Origin: Aquimarina macrocephali JAMB N27
Lineage (GTDB): Bacteria > Bacteroidota > Bacteroidia > Flavobacteriales > Flavobacteriaceae
Assembly (NCBI RefSeq): GCF_000520995.1
Contig: NZ_JACA01000013.1
Span: forward strand, 1 to 64,000
Direction: 5' to 3'
Length of the DNA stretch: 64,000 nt
Part shown: piece by piece, positions 40,501-45,530 of the stretch
Layout of the letters: each line of letters opens with the position of its first letter
Numbering within the stretch: position 1 is the first letter of the stretch
The notes under the pieces: model-generated
What the model was told of the DNA's origin: nothing
The model's input: the letters and a program-made list of their open reading frames with translations, nothing else
Database searches by the model: none
Made by a program: the position numbers and the translations under genes

Positions 40501-42106
40501 ATGGGTTATAACCATACTCTGATAACATAACAGATCGCTCTTCTCCTTCAATCACCAATCTGTGTTTCTCTTCCTGTTCATTTCCTTTAACCTGATTAAA
40601 TTTTCCAATTGTATTTGATGTATCCTGTTTCCTTGTTTTTAGTTCTGATGCAGCAGCTTGCTTATTTAATTTGGAGAAGGTGTGATTTTCTTCATCTGAA
40701 GTTTGCATTTTCATTGGATCTGCAATCATCATAATAATGTCGGTTACATTATCAGGGTTGCTTCCTACAGGCCTAGAAAGAAATACAGTATTATGCTCTG
40801 GTCTAAATTTATTTTTGAACTGTAAATTTCCTTCATCATTAAAAATATTTTGCCCACGCAGATAATCCAGTGTTTTGTCCAGTTCAGAATCTGCATTTGA
40901 TGAAGAGTCTAGTTTACAACCATACGTACCTCCTAAACTTAAAGTGGTATACTCTTCGTCTTCTAAAATTTTGATAATATTCACGATTGCAAATTCTAAT
41001 CCTCCTAAGGGCATATCCTTTGGGTAGAATTCTAAATCCATTAAATACCCATTTTCTTCTGATGACAATCTTGAAATAAGGATTACGTTCTGTAGGACAT
41101 CGTCAAGATATGTTAGAAAAAGCCTGTGTTCTACACTTAAATTACCAGATAGAATTTCTTCTTTAACCATATAGATGAGTGGGTTAACCATTGTCCTGGG
41201 GGCGCACCATTCATCTATAATTCTGGCAATATTTTTATCTATCTTTTTATTAGAACCATTCTGGTATTCTTCGGTTCTGCATTTTCCTGTCCTTTCAAAC
41301 TTTGATACCTGATAGCGTAAACGACGCATCTTGCTTCCTTGAAGCGTGAAGTTTTTTATATTTACCCTTGACAAAACGCCAAAGGGAGTAGCAGTAAATA
41401 AAACTCCTCCAATCGAATCTATTTGTTCGACTGTGAAAAGGTTGAGTTCAAAATCATTTTTGGTACAGTATTGATATATTTCTTCTGTAATAATGGGTAG
41501 ATAATCTTTGGCTCCTGTATAGCTATATACTAATATGATATCCTTATAACGGCTATAGTTAAAGTATCCCTTTTTATCGGCGCCAATAAAAAGATTAGGA
41601 GCTATATTCCTTGTACCTCTTGATGCAGAACCTTCATTCTTATGTTGATTAAAAAGCTTTTTTACTAATTCCTGTAACTCAGGATGTTTAATAGCTTCTT
41701 TTTCTAGTATAAGAATGGCCGTTTTTTGCGAAGTATTTTTTAATTGATTGTTAACTACTTCCGAAATTTCTTCGGTAGAATTTAATGTTTCCTCATCAGA
41801 ATGCTCGGTTACATAACTATCATCTCCTTCTTTCTTAAATTTTTCCTGAAGTACCTCCTCATATTTATCAACGAAATAATTACTTAAATCACCAATATTG
41901 AAATTTTCGAAAAGTAAAGTTTTTGGTAAAGTTCCAAATTCCTCTTCTAATTTCTTAATAATCTGCAGAATACGAAATGAATCAATCCCTAATTCCTGAA
42001 ATGGAGTAGAAATACAATTATCTCCTATTGATATTTCAGCAATTTCGGATATAAGAGATGTAAGATAACTCTCTGTTGATTCTAATAGTATTTCTTTATC
42101 TATCAT
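31565..42106 (-). CDS. trans-AT PKS with DUF2156 and PLP C-S lyase (SH-like) didomain
   Basis: 3513 residues. ACP 10-85 (LGIDSFRI). Residues about 180-445 match the GNAT-like C-terminal domain of MprF/DUF2156 proteins (FTLQGSKMRRLRYQVSKFER, MDLEFYPKDMPLGGLEF, LSLGGTYG, LQFKNKFRPE). Residues about 530-905 match the beta-eliminating lyase family (tryptophanase, tyrosine phenol-lyase): GGAPVSLQHLKQV, FDTTRIVENALFI and SLAKNFCVDKGGLIG, with the PLP Lys (about 751) in the register of the family SxKKDxxxNxGG. Then KS 995-1418 (TACSSS, EAHGTGT, NIGH); DH 1612-1875 (DHLVSEIPTLPG, VDGSFQ); KR 2142-2318 (TGGAGGLG, GVLRDS suggesting B-type); ACP (LGFDS); KS 2564-2999 (TACSSS, ECHGTGT, NIGH); DH 3189-3462, degenerate (Tyr for His, Glu for Asp). 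It ends SFDKLLKDVY, a possible short docking helix. ACP-DUF-lyase order equals the leinamycin LnmJ DUF-SH arrangement, so sulfur insertion is predicted. Confidence 0.94.
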   Translation of the reverse strand: MIDKEILLESTESYLTSLISEIAEISIGDNCISTPFQELGIDSFRILQIIKKLEEEFGTLPKTLLFENFNIGDLSNYFVDKYEEVLQEKFKKEGDDSYVTEHSDEETLNSTEEISEVVNNQLKNTSQKTAILILEKEAIKHPELQELVKKLFNQHKNEGSASRGTRNIAPNLFIGADKKGYFNYSRYKDIILVYSYTGAKDYLPIITEEIYQYCTKNDFELNLFTVEQIDSIGGVLFTATPFGVLSRVNIKNFTLQGSKMRRLRYQVSKFERTGKCRTEEYQNGSNKKIDKNIARIIDEWCAPRTMVNPLIYMVKEEILSGNLSVEHRLFLTYLDDVLQNVILISRLSSEENGYLMDLEFYPKDMPLGGLEFAIVNIIKILEDEEYTTLSLGGTYGCKLDSSSNADSELDKTLDYLRGQNIFNDEGNLQFKNKFRPEHNTVFLSRPVGSNPDNVTDIIMMIADPMKMQTSDEENHTFSKLNKQAAASELKTRKQDTSNTIGKFNQVKGNEQEEKHRLVIEGEERSVMLSEYGYNPLNIPDDQVTFDLKTDSWAQLELPAIQNQLGFLYTQLQQPVDLVESLKSIFPFSYFTLTTAGRTAERAFCKSWPKKGKVLQNLLFPTTIFHQIENGFTPIELPHPEVYRLDSEEQYKGNLNWETLKKQVEEDPKSVAFVFIEMNDNAAGGAPVSLQHLKQVKNFLSEYAIPLVFDTTRIVENALFILEHENEFIGKNVWDVVKEMTSYADAIITSLAKNFCVDKGGLIGTNDVELYNKIQNFVQEESIGLDVIDKKVIALSFHNKNKIETRVRNRLQSVRTIWRVLKQQGIPVVQPALGHCILIDVKQVPEFKSFKYPVASFVSWLYLNTGIRAGAHNVGMQKDTEINNLVRLAIPVGLKHEKIEEITNRLIKAFKKKNNISEILPEENQSETFGNIYTNFKLKKYHNPSGEVVSKTLNSGASSIDSATKEKSTQTDLDIEVKETEANEGIQSNKPYQTGDIAIVGIAGRYPKAKNMNEFWNNLVQGRDCVEDIPDTRFEQRLHNKFSEKYRGGFIDDVDKFDSLFFNISPREAEYLDPQERLFLEVAWETLEDAGYYPETLIDDNAPRNIGVYVGAVWTLYQVVGTEEKLKGNFVSPSSHLWGIANRVSYAFNLSGPSLPIDTACSSSLSALYLACEAIYKGECSGAIVGGVNLDVHQSKIDINKSGGALSADGVCRTFGKGANGYVAGEGVGAVYIKPLDKAVKDGDHVYGVIKGIAVNHGGKTSGFMVPSPKSQAQVVTAALENAKIDARSIGYVEAHGTGTELGDPIEISGLNTAFQEYNVDKQECSIGSVKTNIGHLEAAAGIVGLHKVLLQMKHRKLVPSLHSSELNPFIDFKNSPFYVEQTVKEWKPKEIDGVQYPLRAGISSFGAGGANAHIIIEEYVTPVEQQKELPSKFKEYIFPLSARNENQLRETAVRLRTFLQKDLSEEELLNSKDIAHTLQIGRKSFDHRLVIIAKTKKELVQKLTSFIDGKQDNTMHVGEVKNSQNITRLLNRKEKEEFIKFLSQSGDLSKLAQLWSVGFLADWQGIQALEKGVKISLPTYPFADKRHWISDDTSESSNLTLHSTTALHPLIDSNESTFERQVFKKTFHDRDFFIYDHLVSEIPTLPGVAYLDFARKAGELATGRKVQMIKNILWLSPLTVVDSAPREVFIELKPNGESVHFEVFSEEENNAKQIYSQGKLLYATHQELTAVPEYIDLEEIRTRCSKVTNGKEAYPLFKSLGLDLGPSFQVLQDIFKNDDEILGELLIPEIRNNDFNDYLLHPSLVDGSFQAGMAAQLGAQTGEMFVPYSIGEVEIMQPLKSKCFSYVKKVNNPGSKVSKVNVFIVDENGMILVKIRESIGVPLVSVHEKPDQTKEEEYSKLYYSHEWHESSLEQEKVTLDESGPVLLFSPDEKLRKVYKNRFKKDDDIILVEPGDSYEKLSDQRYKINPQNDKDFKNLFEALNKDIIKKICFAWPIDIALKEEGEYNEGFLGRSFNKGIYSFLILCQSLIEQKLDNVQLLYLYLGQNDSIQPHHEAMNGFAKTLQMEHPKLYCKILEIQQSKSSYDKILDIVLTELHPDTFSAMTIRYQEEERYIRKVKEFSLLQAKGSGPTDGLGLKEKGVYIITGGAGGLGLIFAEYLATQCKARLVLTGRSKLSSERKAKLDELNETGAEVMYMSADVSTHKDVENLIKKTKSKFGEINGIIHSAGVLRDSYIRNKTREEMEAVFAPKVYGTLHLDEVTKDENLDFFVTFSSLAAVGGNAGQCDYSFANHFMDSFAGKRKSLQEKGERSGVTLSLNWSLWADGGMKLDEQTELFFKKNLGIKPLSIETGLEAFEKGLHAKKTQFIVLEGIQEKIERAWGINEKKISEPVSSSDVTSLDSEVQVVDQKADKELFTIVRGTLSEIVMELLKLDPEDISYDKILLDLGFDSIGLTTYANRINEFYKLDVTPVLFFEYPSIKEIATFLSREHKNEVLGVHKISGASTSSDTKKEATQSSTEKEKYVDGERVVFNIDKGWNGNASDQQSHTQTSGIGLSTESRFIDQPIAIVGMSGVMPGSKDLEEFWENLENEKNLVSVIPEDRWNWEDYDGDPFKEKNKTNSKWGGFMNDVDKFDPSFFGISPREAEMMDPQQRIFLETVWKAIEDSGHKVSDLSGTKTGLFVGVATRDYADSLVDNQIPLDGYTASGNSHSVLVNRVSFLLNLRGPSAPLDTACSSSLIAIHRAIESIHTGSCNMAIVGGVQLMLTPAAYISFGMAGMLSGDGKCKTFDKSANGYVRGEGSGAIFLKPLDKAEADRDHIYAVIKATTENHGGKVTMLTAPNPVAQTDLLVEAYEKAHIDPSTIGYIECHGTGTSLGDPIEIQALNKTFSELYKKHNKASAETPHCGLSSVKTNIGHLETAAGIAGVLKVLLSLKHKKIPGTLHFEELNPYINLKGSPLYIVDKTQNWETIKDDQDNTLPRRAGVSSFGFGGANSHIVLEEYIPKEDHSPVESKEPHIIVLSAKTEDRLKVYAQLLYDHVEKHNDNLSDLAFTLQIGRDEMAERLGLVVSSTEQLKEKLSVYLSQKENIEDVFYGRVKQNNSSDFIDSEGNNDSSETLIDKYFRDKSYSNLTEAWVKGINIDWMQLYKEAIPRRISLPTYPFARERYWFNLADSEKSKSNGEFEKLHPLLHYNSSTLSQQCYTSIFSGKEFFVKDYKIQEQNVMPLTTYLEMAYVAVEKAMPDFNESIILELQNTSWEHLLTFKEKREVNISLFENDYKGVDYEIYSTEGEKEIIHCQGQVAPGRDQASTKLDIMQLKTHFAAEPLDPEKLYDILEQMDMSYGPSLKGIKAFYKGEDQILARLSLPKTVEDNYESYTLHPSILESSFQLAIGLLTDLDPQLNQPLLPFGIRSMTLFSPCDRELYAWVRYSKGSKPEDNTVKVDIDLTDESGKVCIKMKSLAFDNTLHKRSIKGSYKNFEMLVNAVQNYDSNQTEYAEIVDSDASFDKLLKDVY

Positions 42107-42154
42107 TTTCTTTGTAATAACTATGAAAAAGTACCTGAATAGTTAATATTTTGC

Positions 42155-42188
42155 TGAGTTTTTGTAGGTGTTATACTGCAAAAACTCA
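42155..42188. other. leader hairpin before first PKS gene
   Basis: Perfect 10-bp arms TGAGTTTTTG and CAAAAACTCA with a 14-nt loop, in the 257-bp gap between the NusG-like gene and the first PKS gene. There is no T-run after it on the minus strand. Because it sits directly between an antiterminator and the first very long target gene, it is a candidate RNA or DNA signal for loading that factor, or a pause site (inference). Confidence 0.6.
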
Positions 42189-42363
42189 ACAAATACCTCT
42201 GATACTTTTTATAAAAATTTATTAATATCTATTCGTTCCCTTCCTCGAGTATAAAAGTGCTTTTTTCGTTTTAAGCAGATTTAACTTTAAGACATAAGGT
42301 GAATAGTGTTAAACATCTAGATTAACACCGAAGGGATATTTTGAAAATACAGGGAGTGGGTGG

Positions 42364-42951
42364 CTACTTTTCTTTAACTGTACAGGGACTATTTACTTTT
42401 TGTAAAATATTGGTACAAACATTAATAAACACTGTATGGTTTATTTCTTTGAGACGAATCCCAAATCTTGTTTTACCTTTTTCCTGTACCAAAATGCCTT
42501 CGTGCCCGGTTAAAGGCCCGTGAACAATTTTTACTTGCTCTCCTTCGCAAAAAATAGTTTCGACAGAAACATCTTGTTCAAGTAATAGCATTTTTTTAAT
42601 AGTATTTATATCATTTGGTGGAATGACGGAAGGATTTTGTCCACATTTAATATATGTAGCTATTTTGGGAATTCTGGAGATATCATATATCTCGCTCATT
42701 TTAGTATTTACGAAAATATAGCTTGGAAAAAGTGGAGATTCTATGAGTTTTTTCTGTCTATTTTTCCAAACTTTTAATGTTTTAGTCAATGGAAGAAACG
42801 CATCATATTCTCTTGCTAAAAGATCGTTGTATACTATTTTCTCGGCACGTGGTGAAGTATAAAAAACATACCAGTTTTTTTCATTTCTTTTTCTTCTTCT
42901 CTCCAGTACCGTTCTCGGATATATGGTCTGATTAGGTTTAGGTGTATTCAT
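42364..42951 (-). CDS. NusG-like specialised transcription antiterminator (UpxY/LoaP type)
   Basis: 195 residues. The N-terminal NGN domain starts with NWYVFYTSPRAEKIVYNDL (about 26-44) and continues PLFPSYIFVNTK; the C-terminal KOW domain is EGEQVKIVHGPLTGHEGIL (about 146-164). The housekeeping NusG of Bacteroidota is a different, longer protein; short NGN-KOW paralogues at the head of polysaccharide (UpxY) or polyketide (LoaP) operons act as operon-specific processive antiterminators. This is the first gene of a minus-strand operon of at least 42 kb, 257 bp upstream of the PKS genes, exactly the expected position. It probably acts on RNA polymerase to suppress premature termination. The gene's own leader and first codons are duplicated upstream (42928-43318). 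Confidence 0.88.
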   Translation of the reverse strand: MNTPKPNQTIYPRTVLERRRKRNEKNWYVFYTSPRAEKIVYNDLLAREYDAFLPLTKTLKVWKNRQKKLIESPLFPSYIFVNTKMSEIYDISRIPKIATYIKCGQNPSVIPPNDINTIKKMLLLEQDVSVETIFCEGEQVKIVHGPLTGHEGILVQEKGKTRFGIRLKEINHTVFINVCTNILQKVNSPCTVKEK

Positions 42952-43318
42952 TATTTAAGTCGGTTTATTAAGAGTTGATAAAATATCTTTAATCTTCTAG
43001 GATCAATTAATAAAGTTGGAATATCAATAGATCTTAGATACGTGGTTGTGGATAAATATATTTAACAATTGGACATACTTATGGTTGGTCAATTAGCATT
43101 TCCAATCAACTGATTCTTATTTGGTTTTAAAAAATCTGGTTAGGTTTAGGTGTAGCCATTATTTAAGTCGGTTTATTAAAAGTTGATAAAAATCTTTAAT
43201 CTTCTAAGTTCAATTAAAGAAGTTATGAGCATCAATAGACGATTGTAGATATGCATTTTTAAGATTGGACATACTTCTGGTTGGTCAATTAGTATTTTCC
43301 AATCAACTGATTCTTATC
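42928..43318 (-). repeat. imperfect tandem duplication of antiterminator leader
   Basis: Two units of about 185-190 bp, roughly 42928-43119 and 43136-43318. Shared blocks include TTAGGTTTAGGTGTA, ATTATTTAAGTCGG, TCTTTAATCTTCTA, GGTTGGTCAATTAG and CCAATCAACTGATTCTTA, in the same order. Unit 1 contains the start codon and first codons of the antiterminator gene plus its leader; unit 2 contains a copy of the same start region that is cut short. GGTTGGTCA(A/G)TTAG appears a third time at about 43392. The units have diverged by point changes and small indels, so the duplication is not recent. Confidence 0.85.
43127..43159 (-). pseudogene. truncated second start of antiterminator gene
   Basis: Within repeat unit 2 a start codon opens MATPKPNQIF and then a stop, against MNTPKPNQTI at the start of the intact gene. 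It is a ten-codon relic, or possibly a leader peptide. If it is translated it could couple translation to transcription of the operon; relic is the simpler reading. Confidence 0.6.
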
Positions 43319-44030
43319 AATTTAAAAAAAAGTAATTAATGGGGTATTGGTAATATTAAGATTCGAAAAAGTTCGAATATCACACCGGGGGTTGGTCAGT
43401 TAGCAAAATTTGCTTTTGACCTGTGTTCACTTTTTAAACATTTCTTATCTCTAATAAAAAATAAGAAACGATAATGAAACTTCACTTCGTTTTTTTACAA
43501 AGATTATTTCACCAGTAAAATTATAATGACTTTCTCACATATCTTCTTAATTTTATGTTAATTTTATAATGCGTACTAGTATAAATAACAATTTGAACAC
43601 ACTGCATTTTTCGAGTAGATTCAAACAACCACAAAGCATTATGAATCAATTGATTACAATTTTAAAATTCTCAATCAGCGCTCCAAAAAACAGAAAAAAG
43701 CCTATTTAGTAAGCGTTTATATTCCTAATAATATTTTGTTGAGAAGCATAATATCCTTTATCAGGATAACCATTAATGATGTTCTTTGCAAATACAAAGT
43801 TGTTTATTAAATAACAATTTACAGACTTCTGAAGGCATTCTATCCATAGTGAAACAGTCTTCAAATTCTTTGAAACTTATATTTTTAGTTTATTAGTATC
43901 GTTGAGGGATTTTTAGGTATAGTCGAAAATAATAAATTGAATTGAATAATGATGTTTATTTCCAATTCACTTAAGGTATTCGTCTGTCCAAGTGCATTTT
44001 GATTAGACATATTACTGTTTGTATATTCCT
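43319..44030. other. non-coding stretch upstream of PKS operon
   Basis: No credible gene is visible. The stretch holds a nested hairpin at 43394-43421 (GGTCA...TGACC around AGCAAA-A-TTTGCT, with possible outer CACA/TGTG pairing) and an 8-bp inverted repeat TTTCTTAT/ATAAGAAA at 43441-43468. The promoter of the minus-strand operon should lie here or within the tandem repeats, but I could not identify a convincing -33/-7 pair. From about 43600 rightward the sequence looks featureless. Confidence 0.55.
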
Positions 44031-44317
44031 ATGAAGTTGGCCCCACCTATTTTAAATCTAAAAGAAGAAAAAACAAGAAGCGATCAAGTCATTAAAGAAT
44101 TTAAAATTATTGGAATTTCTATAAAAACAACCTATGAAAATGGTAATCTGCCAAAGACATAGAAATAATATGGGAGAAATTTTGGAATAATGGGTCATGG
44201 AACTTCCGTTTGCGAAATTTCTTATGAAGATGACAAACTCATTCTAAAGGAGGAATTTGAAATGTCCACTGAAAGTGGAAAAAAGAGCTTGGAGTAAACA
44301 TATTTAAAGAATTATAA
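44031..44317 (+). pseudogene. frameshifted gene fragments of unknown family
   Basis: An ATG at 44031 opens 43 codons (start MKLAPPILNLKEEK). The reading shifts frame twice afterwards: IEIIWEKFWNNGSWNF continues in another frame, and GHGTSVCEISYEDDKLIL in a third. The first half vaguely resembles GyrI-like small-molecule-binding domains (IIGISIKTTYENG, then IWEKFW), but I would not name it. It is clearly broken. Confidence 0.45.
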
Positions 44318-44320
44318 TCA

Positions 44321-44518
44321 ATGTATATTAGTAAAGAAAGTAAAGAGGAAACTGAAATAAGATTAATCAGAGTATTAAAATCAGCAAACTTTAAGGTTTA
44401 TCAAGAACCATATTATTTCAGAGAGTTACCTTTAAATAACTTTGTAATGGACCCTAATGCATTAGCTATTGTTAGAGATGATGAGATAATCAGTTACATT
44501 CACGAATTAAGAACATAA
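44321..44518 (+). CDS. small hypothetical protein
   Basis: 65 residues beginning MYISKESKEETEIRLIRVLK and ending SYIHELRT, rich in charged residues, with no signal peptide or membrane segment. I do not recognise the family. It starts 3 bp after the end of a broken gene and is followed by two more relics, so it may itself be a remnant of a longer gene. The coherent amphipathic composition (IRLIRVLKSANFKVYQEPYY) suggests it was once real coding sequence. Confidence 0.4.
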   Translation: MYISKESKEETEIRLIRVLKSANFKVYQEPYYFRELPLNNFVMDPNALAIVRDDEIISYIHELRT

Positions 44519-44548
44519 ACTGTACACAACAATATAAACTCACCCGAA

Positions 44549-44678
44549 ATGAAAGAGCAAATCAAAAAACATTTTAGTAGATATGTTGAGTTTAGTGAAG
44601 TGGAAATAGACGAAATCTACTCAAAAGACTTTCGAAAAAAAAGATTATTTACTTAAAGAAGGTGAAATATGCAAAAGG
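44549..44678 (+). pseudogene. N-terminal relic of a Crp/Fnr-family regulator
   Basis: The ATG opens MKEQIKKHFSRYVEFSEVEI, then DEIYSKDFRKK; a one-base frameshift follows, after which DYLLKEGEICK continues the typical start of a Bacteroidota Crp/Fnr cyclic-nucleotide-binding domain. The sequence then runs directly into an SDR fragment, so the rest of the regulator has been deleted. Relatives of the same family are intact at 57111 and 61115. Confidence 0.65.
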
Positions 44679-44926
44679 CAGGTTTACATTCTTTAACTCA
44701 ACATTTAGCTATGGAATTAGCAGATGATAATATCAGAGTTAATGTAGTTTCTCCAGCAGTAGTAAACACACCCGTTTATCACGGAGTTTTTGGAGGGAAA
44801 GAAGAAGCTGAAAAAGCATTGGAAGGCTTTAATGGATTTCATCCAATTGGTAGAAATGGTAATCCTTCCGATGTTTCGAATAGTATTTTATTTCTACTCT
44901 CAGAAAAAGCATATAGCTTAGTATAA
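44669..44926 (+). pseudogene. internal fragment of a short-chain dehydrogenase (SDR)
   Basis: The reading frame gives QKAGLHSLTQHLAMELAD, then NIRVNVVSPAVVNTPVY, the helix after the catalytic YxxxK and the following VxPGxxxTP-like strand of SDR enzymes. The NAD-binding half and the catalytic Tyr are missing at the 5' side. The 3' side ends LLSEKAYSLV instead of the usual LSxxASxxTGxxxxVDGG. It is therefore truncated at both ends and fused at about 44670-44680 to the Crp/Fnr relic. Confidence 0.75.
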
Positions 44927-44928
44927 AA

Positions 44929-44975
44929 GCCAGTTGCCAACAACGAGTATAATTAATTACTAATTGGAAACTGGC
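44929..44975. repeat. long inverted repeat after SDR relic
   Basis: Arms GCCAGTTGCCAA (44929-44940) and TTGGAAACTGGC (44964-44975) pair over 12 bp with one mismatch around a 23-nt AT-rich loop. The left arm runs into CAACAACGAGTATAATTAAT. Text of this style is, from memory, frequent after genes in marine flavobacteria. It resembles a cassette-end structure but lacks clear integron attC core boxes. Confidence 0.5.
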
Positions 44976-45305
44976 GCACGTCCTTTTCCGTAACTACTCA
45001 TACCCAAACACTTGGCAAATTTAAAAAACTGACCTAATGTAAAATATGACAAAAAATAAGATATATTTTGCTGAACCTCTTTCTAGCAGAGCTGAAAACT
45101 CTTAAATCAAAAACTTTGATTACAAATTTAAAATATTGCTTTTAAGGCTTTTACACACTAAAGAGATGAAGATGAATTAAACAAGCCACCTTCTCAAGGA
45201 ATAATGCAATTAAAAAGAAAGAAGGCTATTTTCAACTTAGATGTTAAACAAGTATTAGATTGTGATATTTAATTGTTTGTTTTAGATAGAAGGGCACCAG
45301 ATGTA

Positions 45306-45420
45306 GGAGCCTGTAAGGAAATAGTATACAAGTAAAAAATGCCTAAACGAGTTTTTTATACTTAGATATGACTCGATTTTTGATAGAATACTTCAGTGAG
45401 TATTTATTATTCATATTTAA
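45306..45420 (+). pseudogene. 3' relic of an outer-membrane protein gene plus spacer
   Basis: Aligned to the end of the intact gene at 62307-63152, this strip reads SKKCLNEFFILRYDSIFDRI, then LQ, a stop, and VFIIHI, against SKKLPIRGFFVLSYDPVFDK, then ILQGGFMIHI in the intact gene. Nucleotide similarity begins near 45306 and continues past the stop into the operator/promoter at 45423-45500. The rest of 44976-45305 shows no gene I can support. Confidence 0.75.
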
Positions 45421-45422
45421 CT

Positions 45423-45500
45423 TTTTATGTGATGTACATCACATAAAATTCGTGATTTACACCCTATTAAACTGAACTCAAATTCCTCAATTTTGTAATG
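45423..45500 (+). promoter_or_regulatory. Crp/Fnr-type operator and promoter
   Basis: 45423-45448 is a perfect 26-bp palindrome whose core TGTGATGTACATCACA (45428-45443) equals the classical TGTGA-N6-TCACA Crp-type site. The promoter box TCAATTTTG has its TTTG at 45492, 64 bp after the start of the core. The same block recurs before the tautomerase gene (63163) and the same spacing before the DoxX gene (61720). It probably drives the desulfurase-like gene at 45531. Confidence 0.8.
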
Positions 45501-45530
45501 TAGACCATTACTTAAAACTACTATTTAATA

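Noticed and set aside
39395..40520. PLP domain of the PKS as a tryptophanase making indole
   Set aside because: It is embedded between an ACP/DUF2156 pair and a KS, where a lyase acting on a carrier-bound thioether fits far better than free amino-acid catabolism.
43560..43720. Possible small ORF starting MNQLITILKF
   Set aside because: About 20 codons, no ribosome-binding context and no similarity to anything recognised.
44929..44975. True integron attC site
   Set aside because: The arms lack recognisable GTTRRRY/RYYYAAC core boxes in the right places, and no integrase gene is in the window.
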